Source of the DNA: Thermotoga neapolitana DSM 4359
GTDB lineage: Bacteria; Thermotogota; Thermotogae; Thermotogales; Thermotogaceae
Assembly (NCBI RefSeq): GCF_000018945.1
Contig: NC_011978.1
Coordinates: 186,001 to 250,000 of the forward strand
Length of the DNA stretch: 64,000 nucleotides
Direction: 5' to 3'
Shown one piece after another: positions 11,088 through 23,600 of the stretch. The position numbers were made by a program, and so were the translations under genes. A model generated the notes under the pieces. It saw only the letters and a program-made list of their open reading frames with translations. It was not told the origin of the DNA and did no database searches. The first letter of the stretch is position 1. Each line of letters starts with the position of its first letter.

Positions 11088-13579
11088 TACCCTGGATCAT
11101 ATCGCCCTATTCGTTCGACGGCTCCGTGGTCAGATTCGAAAAACTGGTTTCCGTGCTGAAAAAAAGAGGCCTGAAATCTGCCCTTCTCGCCGACAGGAAT
11201 TTCCATGCCGCTGTGAAATTCAACACCATCATGAGAGAGCACGGGTTGATACCCGTCCACGGTCTGTGGTGGAAGGACAGGGTCTTCATCGCACGAAACA
11301 GAAGAGAGTACGATCTTCTGGTGAGGTTCTACAACGGAGAAAAGGTCAATGTAGATGAACTTCCGAGTTTCAAAACGGAAGAATTGGTCCCTGTAAGATA
11401 CCTCGAAGCCGAAGAGAAAGCGGCCAGCCTCTTCATGAGAAAGATCTTCGGTCTTGATGAAGATATCCGCGGTTTTCCAGAAAAGTGTGAAGATGTATCG
11501 GAGATCGTGAAGGCCGAACCCTACGACCTCAGGGTTGAACAGAAGTTCCCCGATCCTCCAGAAAACTGGTATAGAAATCTCAGAGAAAGAGCTTCGAGAA
11601 TGGGAGAAAAATACCTGGAGCGTCTGGAAAGGGAACTCGAAACGATAGAGAAAAAGGGATTTTCTTCCTACATTTACCTGGTAGAGGAGATCGTAAAAAC
11701 AGCAAGAAAACTCGGTATAAAAGTGGGCCCTGGAAGGGGAAGTGCTGTTGGTTCTCTGGTCGTTTTTCTCTGTGGGATAACGGAGATCGATCCCCTGAAG
11801 CACGACCTTCTGTTTGAGAGGTTCATAAACGAAGAGAGAATCGAACCTCCCGACATCGACGTGGACGTGGAGGACAGAAGAAGAAAGGAACTGCTCAAAG
11901 AGCTTTCGAAGAGATTTTACGTCTATCAGGTTTCCACCTTCGGAAACCTGGCTGAGAGGTCTCTGAAAAACCTCATCGGTTCAACTTCTCGGAGAATGTA
12001 TGAGATTCTCTACGGCCTTCCACACCACCCAAGCGTTCACGCAGCAGGTGTTGTGATCTCTGAACGTCCTCTTCCGATCCCCTTCAGGCTGGAAGAAGAG
12101 ATTCCCGTAACAGACTACGACATGTACGACCTGGACAGGATAGGAGTTGTGAAGATAGACATCCTGGGATTGAAAACCCTGTCTTTCGTGAAAGATTTCA
12201 ATAGGAAGACCTTTGATTACTCGGACGAAAAAACGTACCACATCATATCGAAGGGAAAAACGCTGGGGGTTTTCCAGCTGGAAGGCCTTCAGGCAAGAAG
12301 ACTCTGCAGGAAGATTTCCCCTGGCAACCTTGAAGAACTCTCCGTACTCCTCGCACTCAACAGACCAGGTCCCTTGAAATCCGGTATCGACAGCATGTAC
12401 GTATCTTCAAAGAGCGTACCTGAGTCTTTGAAAAAACTATTCCCGGAAACACGAGGAGTTGTGATCTACCAGGAGCAGATCATGAACCTTGCCATGCTTG
12501 CAGGTCTTTCCGGCGCAGAAGCGGACGTTCTGAGAAGAGCGATCGCAAAGAAAGAAAAAGAGAAGATGGAACCTCTCCTGGAAAGATTGAAAGAAGGACT
12601 TGTTGAAAAGGGTGTGGAGGATGTGGATCTCATTCTGAAGATTCTGCTGAACTTTTCGTCATATGCCTTCAACAAATCCCACAGTGTTGCCTACGCACAT
12701 CTTTCGTTTCAGACAGCCTATCTGAAGGTTCATTTCTTCGAAGAATTCTTCAAAAGGTATTTCGAGTACAACATTGGAGATTCAGAGAAGGTGTTTCTTG
12801 CAGTTCAGGAACTTCGAAGTGAAGGATACGAGGTGTTCCCTCCAAATGTGAACGTTTCCGGAAAATATCCTGTCTTCCGTGAAAACAAAGTTTACCTGCC
12901 CCTCACGGCTGTGAAAGGTGTGGGAGAATCGATGGTTGAAGAGATAGAGAAAAATCGTCCCATAGACAGTGTCCGAAGGCTTCAGGAGGTGAGAGGAATA
13001 CCAAGAAACGTGCTGGAAAACATGATATCGGCTGGTGCCTTCGATGAACTGTACGAAAGCAGGGCTCAGGCATTCGAAGAGCTGAACAGGAAGGTGGACA
13101 GTGATATACTGAAGATTCGAGAACTGTTCGGTGAGAAGATAGAACAAAAATCAGGGGTGAAACCGGCTGATTTGTGTGAACTCGAAGAAAAGAGTCTGGG
13201 ATTTCCTCTGACACCTCAAAAGGATGTTCCAACAGGACTCTTTGGTAACATAGCGGATGTTTTCACCTACGGTAGAGTCCTTCCGGTTCTGGTAAAGAAG
13301 ATCTCAGAGAATGTGATAACAGATGGTGTTTCTGCCTGTCGTGTGAAGGAGAAGATTCCGGAAGGGCTGCACCTTGCTCTTCTTTCTCCTCTTCATCGTG
13401 TCCTGAGGGTGTGGCCATTCGATGAAAACACAAGGTTCGTCTACAGGGTGAACCATCCTGTAAAACTCGAAAAGGCTGGAAAATACGAGATCACAGAGAT
13501 TCTGAAAAACGGTCAGTTGAAAAGATACGAAGGTTATCGACCTTCTGGTGATGAATATCGATACAGGATTTTGAGGTGA
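11084..13579 (+). CDS. dnaE: DnaE-type DNA polymerase III alpha subunit, short form
   Basis: 831 residues, clearly shorter than typical DnaE (about 1100-1160). The palm is recognisable: VGPGRGSAVGSLV, then PPDIDVDVEDRRR with the catalytic aspartates (about 259 and 261), then the helical fingers and a helix-hairpin-helix-like part. The N-terminal PHP domain is degenerate: ISPYSFDGSV replaces the His-containing first motif, so PHP exonuclease or metal function is unlikely. From memory Thermotoga also has PolC, so this is probably the accessory or lagging-strand enzyme. ATG 11084 overlaps the upstream stop; a longer frame from 11003 is a shadow. Confidence 0.88.
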   Translation: MIPWIISPYSFDGSVVRFEKLVSVLKKRGLKSALLADRNFHAAVKFNTIMREHGLIPVHGLWWKDRVFIARNRREYDLLVRFYNGEKVNVDELPSFKTEELVPVRYLEAEEKAASLFMRKIFGLDEDIRGFPEKCEDVSEIVKAEPYDLRVEQKFPDPPENWYRNLRERASRMGEKYLERLERELETIEKKGFSSYIYLVEEIVKTARKLGIKVGPGRGSAVGSLVVFLCGITEIDPLKHDLLFERFINEERIEPPDIDVDVEDRRRKELLKELSKRFYVYQVSTFGNLAERSLKNLIGSTSRRMYEILYGLPHHPSVHAAGVVISERPLPIPFRLEEEIPVTDYDMYDLDRIGVVKIDILGLKTLSFVKDFNRKTFDYSDEKTYHIISKGKTLGVFQLEGLQARRLCRKISPGNLEELSVLLALNRPGPLKSGIDSMYVSSKSVPESLKKLFPETRGVVIYQEQIMNLAMLAGLSGAEADVLRRAIAKKEKEKMEPLLERLKEGLVEKGVEDVDLILKILLNFSSYAFNKSHSVAYAHLSFQTAYLKVHFFEEFFKRYFEYNIGDSEKVFLAVQELRSEGYEVFPPNVNVSGKYPVFRENKVYLPLTAVKGVGESMVEEIEKNRPIDSVRRLQEVRGIPRNVLENMISAGAFDELYESRAQAFEELNRKVDSDILKIRELFGEKIEQKSGVKPADLCELEEKSLGFPLTPQKDVPTGLFGNIADVFTYGRVLPVLVKKISENVITDGVSACRVKEKIPEGLHLALLSPLHRVLRVWPFDENTRFVYRVNHPVKLEKAGKYEITEILKNGQLKRYEGYRPSGDEYRYRILR

Positions 13580-13598
13580 ACACACTCTTTCAGTATGC

Positions 13599-13604
13599 TA
13601 TAAT
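13599..13604 (+). promoter_or_regulatory. -10 element before the solute-binding protein gene
   Basis: TATAAT lies 46 bp before the start codon of the gene at 13651, in the 71-bp gap after dnaE. A good -35 is not visible at 16-18 bp spacing. Confidence 0.5.
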
Positions 13605-13650
13605 TCAAATACAGTAAGGATAACCACATTTTAGGAAAGGGGGTTTGTGT

Positions 13651-15495
13651 ATGCGAAGATTACTCGTGGTCCTTTTAGCGGTGGTTGCAGTTATGGCATG
13701 GGCTGCAGTGAAGAATCCCGACACCATTATTGACGTCACCATCGGAGAGCCTGACACTCTCGATCCACACTACGCGTACGACACAGCCAGCGGCGAGGTC
13801 ATCTACAACGTCTACGAGAACCTGATCGCCTACAAAGGTGAAAGCCTCACCGAGTTTGAACCGCGCCTTGCGGAAAAGTGGGAGATACTGGACGATGGGA
13901 AGACCTACAAGTTCTACATCAGAAAAGGTGTGAAGTTCCATGAAGGTGGAGATCTCACACCCGAAGACGTGGAGTACAGCTTTGAAAGAGGTCTCATCTT
14001 CGATCCAACGGCCGGTCCTATGTGGATGCTCTGGGAAGCACTCTTTGGAGTTGACTCCCTTGAGACTTTCGTCGAGGAAAAGATCGGGAAGCCCTACAGT
14101 GAACTCTTCGACGAAAACGGGGAGCCACTTCCAGAGTACAGAGACGCCCTAGTAAAGATCTACACGGATTACATCGACCCCGCCATCGAAGTTGAAGGTG
14201 ACGCCGTTGTGTTCCATCTTGTGAGGCCCTTTGCACCCTTCATGTACATACTCGCCCAGAGCGCCAGCTGGAGTGCCGTACTCGACAAAGAATGGTGTAT
14301 AGAGATAGGATGCTGGGGTGGAAGAGCAGACGACTGGTGGAAGTACCACGATATCAGAAAAGAAGACTCACCACTCTATGCAAGGATGAACGGAACAGGA
14401 CCCTTCAAATTCGTTGAATGGGACAGAACACAGCAGAAAGTCATCCTCGAAAGAAACGACAACTACTGGAGAGAACCCGCAAAGATCAAAAGAGTCATCA
14501 TCTGGGGAATCGATGAGTGGAGCACGAGAAGAGAGATGCTCCTTCAGGGAGACGCCGATATCTGTGTCGTTCCAACACAGTATCTTGAACAGGTTGAAGG
14601 AAAACCCGGTATCACTGTGATAAAAGGCCTTCCTGAACTTGCCGTCACTTCCCTTCATTTCGCATGGAATGTGCCCGAAAATAGCAAATACATAGGCTCT
14701 GGAAAACTCGATGGAAACGGAATTCCACCCGATTTCTTCAGCGACGTGAACGTGAGAAAAGCCTTCATCTACGCCTTCGACTACGACACCTTCATAAACG
14801 AGGTTCTGAAAGGTCTTGGCAGAAGGATACCAACAGATCTTCCTGAGGGACTTCTTGGATTCAACGAAGAACTCCTCAACGATCCGAACGCTCCTCGCTT
14901 CGACATCGTGAAGGCAACGGAGTACTTCAAGAAGGCATGGAACGGTGAGGTCTGGAAGAAAGGGTTTAAGCTCACAATACTCTACAACACAGGTAACGAA
15001 GTGCGAAGAGTAGCCGCAGAAATGCTGAAATCCTACATAGAAACGATCAACCCGAAATTCAAAGTCGAGGTGAGAGGTGTTCAGTGGCCAACGTATCTCG
15101 ACGCGACCAAGAGAGGAGAAGTTCCAGTCTTCATCATAGGATGGCTTGCAGACTATCCAGATCCTCACAACTTCATATTCACTTACTACCACAGTGCCGG
15201 TGTGTACTCCGGAAGACAGGGTGAAAACTTCAGAAAATTCGTCTCCACACCGCATCCTGATCTCGGTGGAAGAAGCCTCGACGAACTCATAGAAGAAGCC
15301 ATCGCAAAGACAGATCCCGCTGAAAGACAGGCCCTCTATGAACAGATTCAGAGATTTGCCATGAAGTACGCCCTTGGTATGCCTCTCTATCAACCGCTCG
15401 GTGTGAGGGTTCAGAGAAGCTGGGTCAAGGGATGGTACCACAATCCGATGAGGCCAGGAGACGACTACTATGTGCTCTGGAAATCAGAAGAATAA
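13651..15495 (+). CDS. extracellular solute-binding protein, family 5 (oligopeptide/oligosaccharide type)
   Basis: 614 residues with a signal peptide (MRRLLVVLLAVVAVMAWA). The mature part carries the family-5 features GEPDTLDPHYAYDTASG near the N-terminus and RPFAPFMYILAQ in the middle. In Thermotoga many such proteins bind oligosaccharides rather than peptides, so the ligand is open. No permease or ATPase gene is next to it: dnaE lies upstream and rpoC is convergent downstream. It must use components encoded elsewhere. The ATG lies behind GAAAGGGGG; TTG 13645 is rejected because it would start inside the normal spacing. Confidence 0.88.
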   Translation: MRRLLVVLLAVVAVMAWAAVKNPDTIIDVTIGEPDTLDPHYAYDTASGEVIYNVYENLIAYKGESLTEFEPRLAEKWEILDDGKTYKFYIRKGVKFHEGGDLTPEDVEYSFERGLIFDPTAGPMWMLWEALFGVDSLETFVEEKIGKPYSELFDENGEPLPEYRDALVKIYTDYIDPAIEVEGDAVVFHLVRPFAPFMYILAQSASWSAVLDKEWCIEIGCWGGRADDWWKYHDIRKEDSPLYARMNGTGPFKFVEWDRTQQKVILERNDNYWREPAKIKRVIIWGIDEWSTRREMLLQGDADICVVPTQYLEQVEGKPGITVIKGLPELAVTSLHFAWNVPENSKYIGSGKLDGNGIPPDFFSDVNVRKAFIYAFDYDTFINEVLKGLGRRIPTDLPEGLLGFNEELLNDPNAPRFDIVKATEYFKKAWNGEVWKKGFKLTILYNTGNEVRRVAAEMLKSYIETINPKFKVEVRGVQWPTYLDATKRGEVPVFIIGWLADYPDPHNFIFTYYHSAGVYSGRQGENFRKFVSTPHPDLGGRSLDELIEEAIAKTDPAERQALYEQIQRFAMKYALGMPLYQPLGVRVQRSWVKGWYHNPMRPGDDYYVLWKSEE

Positions 15496-15502
15496 ATAAA
15501 AA

Positions 15503-15530
15503 GGGGCTCCGTTCGGAGCCCCTTCTTTTT
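15503..15530. terminator. bidirectional intrinsic terminator between the binding-protein gene and rpoC
   Basis: GGGGCTCC (503-510) pairs with GGAGCCCC (515-522) around GTTC. T-rich runs flank it on both strands (TTCTTTTTTT on +; TTTTTATTTATT on -), so it can serve both convergent genes. Confidence 0.88.
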
Positions 15531-15543
15531 TTCTTCACTTTTT

Positions 15544-18500
15544 TCATGCGAGTTTCTCTTCCGCTGCCGCTCTTGGTGTTTCCTCCACCTGAATACCCGC
15601 AAACACGTCCAGACCTGTTCCAGCGGGTATGAGTTGTCCGACGATCACGTTCTCTTTCAAACCGATGAGAGGATCCACCTTTCCTTCTATTGCCGCTGCA
15701 GTCAGAACCCAGGCGGTTTCTTCGAACGCTGCCGCACTGAGCCATCCCGGATAGTTCAGGGCAGCCTTCTTGAGTGAAAGGAGTCTTCTCTTGTATTTTA
15801 TTGGCTCTTTTGGAAGGATCTGGTACGTTACCACTCTGTCTTTTTCGACGACGTCGATTTCCTTTATACCCGCCTCTATGAACTTCTTCAGAAGTTCTTC
15901 TGTTACCTCTTCACCTTTCTGTGCAAGTTCCACGAGTTCACCATCGTCCGTTTCGGTGATAACTCTTTTTGCGAGCATTTTTCCGATGACCCACTTTCTG
16001 TTCTCTTCAACTCTGGCGTTACCTTCCAGTATCTCTCTGTTCGTTCTCTTTATGTCTACAAGTGGTACCAGCTGATCCGGTAGATAATCGCTGTCACCTG
16101 GATCGATAACGAGGGCCATACTGAGCATCTGCCTGAAGATGATCTCGAAGTGTTTATCGTGTATGCTGACACCCTGCTGCACGTAGGCGTTCTTTATGAT
16201 CTTCAAGAGGTTCATGGCCGTAAGGACACCCTTTTCCGACTCGAGTTCGAGCAGTTTCCACCACACGATGGCACCGGTTGTCAACGTGTCGCCCCTCAGA
16301 ACCTTCTGACCTTTTTTGACCTTCACCTTCGCTCTCTTGGGTATCCTGTAAGCGTGGATTCCACCAGCGTAGTCTTCTATGTAGATAACTGTTCTTCCTG
16401 TTTCGTCGGTTGCGATGTCCTTTACGAATCCGTCCACTTCACACAGAACAGCCTCGGATCCATAGTACTTTCTGATCTCCTTCTTGCCACCGCTTTTTTC
16501 TTCTCTCAGGAAGGCGTAAGGCTCAAAGGTCTTTTCCACCGTCGTGAGACCACTCACTATGTCGCTGGCACCCATGACTCCTCCGACGTGGAACGTTCTC
16601 ATGGTGAGCTGTGTTCCCGGCTCTCCTATGGACTGTGCCGCAACGATTCCCACCGCCTCACCGACGTTCACTATCTTGTGATTGGAAAGATCCATTCCGT
16701 AACATGCGGCACACACTCCGTACTCGGATTCACACGTGAGAGGAGATCTCACAATGATATCGGGCCTCACCAGAACCTTCTCAACACCGTTTTCTTCGAG
16801 AAGTTTTGCCACTACTTCGTTTATGACTTCCTGGTAGACGAGAAGTTCTCTTTCTCCTTTCTTGTCGTAAAGGGGCTGTTCGTTGGCGTAGACCGTTCCA
16901 ACAACCGGATACATCTTCACCTTTATTCTGTACTTTCCTTCGTTCCTGGCGGCTTTCACCACATCCCAGGTGAGCTCGGTTCCCTCTTTGTACTCTCCAA
17001 CAGGTTCTGCGATCTCCGCGTACATGTTCGGAAGTGAAAGTTCGGTTATGTCTATTTCATCATATTTCACAACGTCAACCATCTTCTTGTAAGAGGCAAG
17101 GAAGTTGGCATCGTCGTCTGTGAGCATCGTGTTTCTCGTGTATTCTTTTCCCGTTTCGGGGTTCTTCAGAACTTCCTTCGTCTCTGGATCGAGTACATCG
17201 CTTGCAAGCACTCTTCCGAAGAGGAATTCGTTCATCTTCTCTACAACCGTACCATCCTTTATCAGATCCATGGCTCTGATTCCTTCGTGTGTGCCACAAT
17301 CGGGTTCTGTCACTGTGACGCTCTGTGCCACGTCCACCAGTCGCCTTGTCAGGTACCCGGCAAAGGAGGTGTTCATTGCAGTGTCGACCTGACCCTTTCT
17401 TGCACCGTAGGTGGATATGAAGAACTGGAGGATGTCAACTCCTTCCCTGAGGTTCTTGTCAACCGGGTAATCGAAGGTGAGTGCTTCGTGTATCGCCTGA
17501 CCTTTGAAGATTTTCGATTTTATCTCCCTCGACCTTGGGTCGTACGCCTTGATCATCAATCCTCTGATACCTGCAAGCTGCTTCACCTGATCGATGTTAC
17601 CTCTCGCACCGGAGTTCACCATCATGTAGATGGGGTTGAACGGATCTTCCGCGAGGGTCTTCGAAGTGAGTTCTGTGATTTCTTCTGTGACGTTCATCCA
17701 GAGCCTTATGATCTCGCTCTTTCTCTGTTCTTCCGTCAGGAAACCTCTTTCGTAGTTTTCCTCGATGATTCTTACTTTTTCCCAGGTCCTTTTCAGGATC
17801 TCGTCACGTTCTGGTGGTATCTTCAAATCCTTGAGTGAAAGCGTGAGGCCAGAGACGGTCGCATAGTGGAAGCCAAGGTCCTTTACATCGTCGAGAAGAT
17901 CCGCCGCCCTGTCTATACCGTATCTCTTGAAGGTTTCATAAACGAGGGCGTTTATCTGTTTCTTGTCGAATATTCTGTTGTAGTCTCTCAAATCTTCTGG
18001 GAGAATACTGTTGAAGATAACCCTTCCAAGAGTTGTCTTTATTCTCTTTTCTTCTCCTTTTATGCTGACCTTTATGAGAATCGGTGTGTGGAGTTTTATG
18101 TATCCGAGGTGATACGCCAGCATTGCCTCTTCAGGTGAGGAAAATCTCCACCTGATATCTTCTTCCTTCAAAGAGTCGAAGTCTTTTCCGACCGTCGTGA
18201 GGTAGTAAGACCCGATGATGATATCCTGTGTCGGGAGAGAAATTGGTTTTCCGTGTGCCGGTGAGATTATGTTGTACCTTGAGAGCATGAGGAACCTTGC
18301 CTCAGCCTGTGCAGCGGCTGAAAGTGGTACATGAACGGCCATCTGGTCGCCGTCGAAGTCCGCGTTGAACGGTGGACAGACCACCGGATGAAGCTGTATG
18401 GCGTTTCCTTCCACCAGTTTTGGTTCGAACGCCTGTATGGACATTCTGTGAAGCGTGGGAGCCCTGTTGAGAAGAACCACGCTGCCCTTTATCACCTCTT

Positions 18501-20616
18501 CGAGAACTTCCCATGCCTCGGGCATTTCTTTCTCTATAATCGCCTTTTTGACCTTCCTCATCGTTTTGCTGGTGCTTCCTTCTCCCAGAAGCTTTGCCAG
18601 AACAAACGGCTTGAAGAGCTCCATCGCCATCTTCTTTGGTATACCACACTGATGGATCTTCAGGTGTGGACCAACAACGATGACCGCCCTTCCAGAATAA
18701 TCCACCCTTTTTCCAAGAAGATTCCTTCTGAACCTTCCTTTCTTTCCTTTCAGAAGATCGGTGAGAGATTTCAGTGGTCTTCCATTTCTGTCTTTCAGAA
18801 CCGCTCTTCTGCTTCTTTTACCCTCAGAATCGGATCCGTTGTGTATGAGGGCATCGACTGCCTCCTGAAGCATTCTCTTTTCGTTCCTCAGAATGATCTC
18901 AGGTGCACCGAGTTCCAGCAACTTCCTGAGCCTGTTGTTTCTGTTGATCAGCCTTCTGTAAAGTTCGTTGAGGTCAGTTGTGGCGAACCTTCCTCCTTCG
19001 ATCTGGATCATGGGCCTGAGGTCTGGAGGAATCACAGGTACAACCTCAAGCACCATCCATTCGGGTTTGTTGCCCGATTTGATGAAGTCCTTTACCATCT
19101 TCAGTCTTCTTCTCAGTTTCATCGCCTTCGAACTGGAAGCGGGCAATTTCTTGAGTTCAGCCTCAAGTTCTGCTCTCAACTCTTCCAGATCCAGGTTCTG
19201 AAGCAGTTTCTTTATCGCCTGGGCACCGGCATCCGCCACTATTTTCTCTGGATAGATCTGAAGGTACGCTTCGTATTCGTTCTCGGTGATGATATCTCCC
19301 ATCTTCAGACCCGTCTCTTTCGAGACCTCGGGATCTATATCCGTTATGACCACAATTGGCCTGTCGTTTTCCGTTCTCTCTTCTACATCAAACATGGTTG
19401 GATAGTGCGATTCAAATATCTTGTATTCTGTGGAGGAGAGGTATTCTTCCTCGAAAAGGAACCTGTCGGCCAGGTGATCTCCTTTCTTCACCTGGTCACC
19501 GTTGTTCACGTAAACAAGGGCTCCTTCGAAAACGGGGTACTTCCTTTCTTCTATCACCTGTTCGATGTACACGTTGCCAGACGAGAGAACTTCAAAATTT
19601 CCATCTTCCAGTGCCCTCACGTTGAGGTTGGAACCGAACTTCACTCTTCCAGATATACTCGCCTTGACCGCCGGGAGGGTGGTGGAAGTTGTGAGCTGAT
19701 CACCCTTTTTCACCTTCTGACCGTTTGAGACGAGCACCCTTGCTCCGTACGGTACGGTGAACACAACGGGTTGATCCTTACTCGTTGTGAGGGGTTTTAC
19801 CGTGATTGTGTTCGAAATCTCATCGATTTCCACGTGTCCATCGAATGGAGCATACAGGGGATCGACGTTCATCTCTCTGGTCAGATCCTGTCCCTTTTCC
19901 ACTTCCTGTCCATCTTTCACCGTGATTATCATGCCTGGAAGGACCGTGTGTTCTGCTCTGTTCACATTTCTCACTATGATCCATGTGATTTCCCTTCCGG
20001 TGACGGTTTTTTCTGTTCTCAGAATTACCTCGCCGTCTATGTCTGAAAGAACAGGAGATCTGGGATTTTTCACAATGAACGCCTGCTCGACTTCAAAGTC
20101 CCACTTCTTTCTGTAGATCCTGTATTCGGTTTCATAGATGATATCACCCTGTGCAAAGGGTGTATCCTTCGGATCGGTGACGATGAACGCCCTCTCTATC
20201 ACACGGCGGCTTCCATAGTAGATGATGTTCTCGAGGTCAGAGACGTTCATGTTCAGGAGAGTTCCAAGGACACTTGGGATGCTCTCCAGATACCAGATAT
20301 GCACTGCGGGGGCTGCCAGTTCTATGTGACCCATTCTCTTTCTTCTGGCCTCTCTGGATTCAACTCTGACACCACACCTTTCACAGACGGTTCCTTCGTA
20401 CTTCTTTCCCTTGTACTTTCCACAAGCACACTCGTAATCCTTCACAGGGCCGAAGATTCTCTCGCAGAAGAGTCCATCGCGCTCGGGCTTGAACGTTCTG
20501 TAGTTTATAGTTTCCGGCTTCTTCACCTCTCCACCGGACCAGCTTCTTATCACATCCGGGGAGGCTATCTTTATCTGTATTGCCTTTATTTTCCTCTTGA
20601 AAGAAGACATGGGCAT
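15544..20616 (-). CDS. rpoC: DNA-directed RNA polymerase subunit beta'
   Basis: 1690 residues. Zinc ligands Cys63, Cys65, Cys78 and Cys81 lie in [10 protein letters not shown]...TVCERC; the catalytic loop NADFDGDQM is at 751-759 with the three Mg-binding aspartates; trigger-loop and bridge-helix segments follow ([27 protein letters not shown]). Residues about 150-440 form a large beta-rich insertion absent from E. coli, as known in Thermotoga. The ATG lies seven bases after GGAGGG and 16 bp after rpoB. No intein or frameshift was seen. Confidence 0.99.
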   Translation of the reverse strand: MPMSSFKRKIKAIQIKIASPDVIRSWSGGEVKKPETINYRTFKPERDGLFCERIFGPVKDYECACGKYKGKKYEGTVCERCGVRVESREARRKRMGHIELAAPAVHIWYLESIPSVLGTLLNMNVSDLENIIYYGSRRVIERAFIVTDPKDTPFAQGDIIYETEYRIYRKKWDFEVEQAFIVKNPRSPVLSDIDGEVILRTEKTVTGREITWIIVRNVNRAEHTVLPGMIITVKDGQEVEKGQDLTREMNVDPLYAPFDGHVEIDEISNTITVKPLTTSKDQPVVFTVPYGARVLVSNGQKVKKGDQLTTSTTLPAVKASISGRVKFGSNLNVRALEDGNFEVLSSGNVYIEQVIEERKYPVFEGALVYVNNGDQVKKGDHLADRFLFEEEYLSSTEYKIFESHYPTMFDVEERTENDRPIVVITDIDPEVSKETGLKMGDIITENEYEAYLQIYPEKIVADAGAQAIKKLLQNLDLEELRAELEAELKKLPASSSKAMKLRRRLKMVKDFIKSGNKPEWMVLEVVPVIPPDLRPMIQIEGGRFATTDLNELYRRLINRNNRLRKLLELGAPEIILRNEKRMLQEAVDALIHNGSDSEGKRSRRAVLKDRNGRPLKSLTDLLKGKKGRFRRNLLGKRVDYSGRAVIVVGPHLKIHQCGIPKKMAMELFKPFVLAKLLGEGSTSKTMRKVKKAIIEKEMPEAWEVLEEVIKGSVVLLNRAPTLHRMSIQAFEPKLVEGNAIQLHPVVCPPFNADFDGDQMAVHVPLSAAAQAEARFLMLSRYNIISPAHGKPISLPTQDIIIGSYYLTTVGKDFDSLKEEDIRWRFSSPEEAMLAYHLGYIKLHTPILIKVSIKGEEKRIKTTLGRVIFNSILPEDLRDYNRIFDKKQINALVYETFKRYGIDRAADLLDDVKDLGFHYATVSGLTLSLKDLKIPPERDEILKRTWEKVRIIEENYERGFLTEEQRKSEIIRLWMNVTEEITELTSKTLAEDPFNPIYMMVNSGARGNIDQVKQLAGIRGLMIKAYDPRSREIKSKIFKGQAIHEALTFDYPVDKNLREGVDILQFFISTYGARKGQVDTAMNTSFAGYLTRRLVDVAQSVTVTEPDCGTHEGIRAMDLIKDGTVVEKMNEFLFGRVLASDVLDPETKEVLKNPETGKEYTRNTMLTDDDANFLASYKKMVDVVKYDEIDITELSLPNMYAEIAEPVGEYKEGTELTWDVVKAARNEGKYRIKVKMYPVVGTVYANEQPLYDKKGERELLVYQEVINEVVAKLLEENGVEKVLVRPDIIVRSPLTCESEYGVCAACYGMDLSNHKIVNVGEAVGIVAAQSIGEPGTQLTMRTFHVGGVMGASDIVSGLTTVEKTFEPYAFLREEKSGGKKEIRKYYGSEAVLCEVDGFVKDIATDETGRTVIYIEDYAGGIHAYRIPKRAKVKVKKGQKVLRGDTLTTGAIVWWKLLELESEKGVLTAMNLLKIIKNAYVQQGVSIHDKHFEIIFRQMLSMALVIDPGDSDYLPDQLVPLVDIKRTNREILEGNARVEENRKWVIGKMLAKRVITETDDGELVELAQKGEEVTEELLKKFIEAGIKEIDVVEKDRVVTYQILPKEPIKYKRRLLSLKKAALNYPGWLSAAAFEETAWVLTAAAIEGKVDPLIGLKENVIVGQLIPAGTGLDVFAGIQVEETPRAAAEEKLA

Positions 20617-20632
20617 CCTATCACCCTCCCGA

Positions 20633-23600
20633 TCAGTACTTATCGATATCTATCTCGTTACCATTCTCATCGTAGAGCCTCACATCAAGGGCAAGCCCTC
20701 TGAGCTCTTTGATGAGAACCCTGAAACTTTCAGGAACACCCGGTTCTGGTATGTTCATGTTTTTGAGTATGGCCTTGTAGGTTTCGTTTCTGCCCTTGAT
20801 ATCATCGGACTTTATTGTCAGCATCTCCGCAAGGGTGTGTGCTGCTCCGTACGCCTCCAGAGCCCAGACCTCCATCTCTCCAAGTCTTTGACCACCGAAG
20901 TGGGATTTTCCTCCGAGGGGTTGCTGGTGAATCAGAGAGTAGGGTCCTGTGGATCTTGCGTGTATCTTCTCTTTGGCTATGTGAACGAGCTTCAACATGT
21001 ACATGTAACCGACCACCACGGGATTGTCGAAGGGCTCTCCCGTTCTTCCGTCCCTGAGAATCACCTTTCCAGTCGGGTTGTTTTCGTCGTCTCCAAGGTG
21101 GAGTCCTCTCTTCTTCCTTTCTTCGTACAGTGGTTTCAGAATTTCATCTTCTTTTGCACCTTCGAAAACGGGTGTTGCGAACCACTTGCCCGTCAATTTT
21201 GCGAGCCATCCAAGGTGTGTTTCGAGGATCTGACCAACGTTCATACGGGATGGAATACCAAGCGGATTCAGAACCATCTGAACCGGTGTTCCATCGGGCA
21301 GGAACGGCATGTCTTCCTTTGGAAGAATGTTGGAAACAACTCCCTTGTTTCCGTGACGTCCCGCCAGTTTGTCTCCTATGTCCAGTGTTTTCCTGGTTGC
21401 CACGTAAACCCTGACCAGTTTCAAAACACCGGATCCCAGGTCCGCTATATCGTTCTGATCGTACACATCCACCCTTATGACTCTTCCTTCAACACCGTGC
21501 GGAAGCCTCAGGGAAGTATCTTTGACGTCTCGACCTCTCTCTCCGAAGACCGATCTGATGATCTTCTCCTCCGGGGTGGTGTCTCCTTCTCCCTTGGGAG
21601 TTACCTTCCCAACGAGAATGGCCTGAGAACCCACTCCGTAGTCACTCACAACGTAAGCTCCCACCCTTATGATTCCGTTCTCGTCGAGATTCTTGAGGAG
21701 TTCTTTGCTCACGTTCGGAATGTCCGCGGTGATCTCCTCAGGTCCCAACCTCGTTTCTCTGGCCTGTGTTTCGTAGACCTCTATGTGAACGGATGTGAAG
21801 ACATCCTCTTCGAGGAGTTCCTGACTGACCAGAATGGCGTCCTCGTAGTTGTAGCCTTCCCATGGCATGAACGCAACGAGTATGTTCCTTCCAAGAGCAA
21901 GTTCACCCATGTCCGTTGCAGGACCATCGGCTATTGGATCACCCTCTTTGACGAAGTCTCCCTCGTTCACAATGGGCTTCTGGTTTATGGTTGTATCCTG
22001 GTTGGACCTCACAAACTTCAGCAACCTGTACTCGTCCAGAACGGGATTTCCATTTTCATCGTACATGGGATTCCCGTTTTCGTCGGTTCGATGAATGACG
22101 ATTTTGGACGCATCCACTTCTTTTACGATCCCGTTGTGCCGTGCCAGAACAACATAACCAGAGTTCTTCGCCGCTTCCCATTCCATACCCGTTCCAACGA
22201 GTGGGGCTTCCGTTTTCAAAAGAGGAACGGCCTGCCTCTGCATGTTGGAACCCATGAGAGCCCTGCTGGCATCATCGTGTTCGAGGAAGGGTATGAGAGA
22301 AGCGGAAACGCTGAACGGTTGCTTCGTGGAAACGTCCATAAGGTCCACTTCTTCTCTGGGAACGAGTCTGATGTCTTCACCCATACGCGCCACAACTCTT
22401 TCAGGAATGATGTTACCTTCTTCATCCACAGGGGTTGTAGCGGGAACGATCTTGTACTCTTCCTCCTCGTTCGCTCTCAGATAGACGATCTCGTCTGTCA
22501 CCTTACCGTTGACCACTTTTCTGTAAGGTGTCATCAAGAAACCGTATTCGTCCACTTTGGCATATATCGCAAGTGATGTGATGAATCCTATGTTCGCACC
22601 TTCAGGGGTTTCAATGGGACACAACCTTCCATACTGTGAGTAGTGAACGTTTCTTGCTTCGAAGACTTTCGATTCTCTTCTCAGACCACCCGGACCGACC
22701 GCTGATACCCTTCTCTTGTGGGTGAGTTCTGAGAGTGGGTTCACCTGGTCCATGAACTGGGAGAGCTGATTCATGGCGAAAAACTGGTTAACCGTTGAAA
22801 TGATGGACTTGATGTTTATCAAACTCTGTATGGAGACCTTACTCAGAGAACTTATCAGAGTGAGTCGTTCCTGTATGGCCTTTTGCGCTCGAGCAAAGAG
22901 TCTTTCAAACTCCCTCTGTACAAGTTCTCCCACCGATCTGACTCGCTTGTTTCCGAGATGATCCTTCGTGTCGAAGGGGATCGATGGAAGTTCCTTGTTT
23001 ATGTTGGAAACGTATCTAATGGCCGCAAAAACACCTATGTCTGAGGTGACATCGTAGTTTCTTCTGAATGTGGTGATGAGCTTTCTCAGATCGTACGGCG
23101 CAGTTTTCCTTTTTGAAAGATATTCCTCTTTGAATATCCTTATCAGACTCTTCAACTCGTAGGAATCTATTTCAAAGTCGTTTATGTATCTTCTTTCGAA
23201 GTAATCGAAGAGTATTCTTGAGGCAAGAACAATGTCGAGAGGCTTCAGAATGGTGGCTGTTTCGCTGTAGGTTTTCTTCCTGGCTTCTTCTGGATCTTCA
23301 CCTTCGACTTCTATCAGGTACCTTATGTAAGCGTTCTTCAGCCTTTCGTTCACTTTGTACCTTCCCACTTCCGAAAGATCGTACCTTTCCGAATTGAAAA
23401 ACAGGTCGTGCAAATATCTCTTCGCAGCGTTGATCCTTGGGAGTTCTTCTGGCCTCAGTCTTCTGAAGATCTCAAGGTAGGCATCCACAACCGTTACCTC
23501 ATTCAAGCCGTAAACCTTAGTTCTTTCCTCCTCGGTTTCACTTTCCTCGCCGGTGGAAAGAATCTCAAGCATTTTCTCGAAAGTGTTCTGAGCGATTGGA

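Noticed and set aside
18331-19728. 465-codon plus-strand frame inside rpoC
   Set aside because: Antisense shadow of the conserved RpoC core; no ribosome site and protein-like only by absence of stops.
15544-20616. Intein or frameshift as explanation for the large RpoC
   Set aside because: The extra sequence lacks intein splice motifs and agrees with the known Thermotoga insertion; the frame is continuous.
20597-22576. 659-codon open frame on the plus strand inside rpoB/rpoC
   Set aside because: It is antisense to clearly conserved RpoB sequence, has no family resemblance and a composition typical of a reverse-frame shadow.
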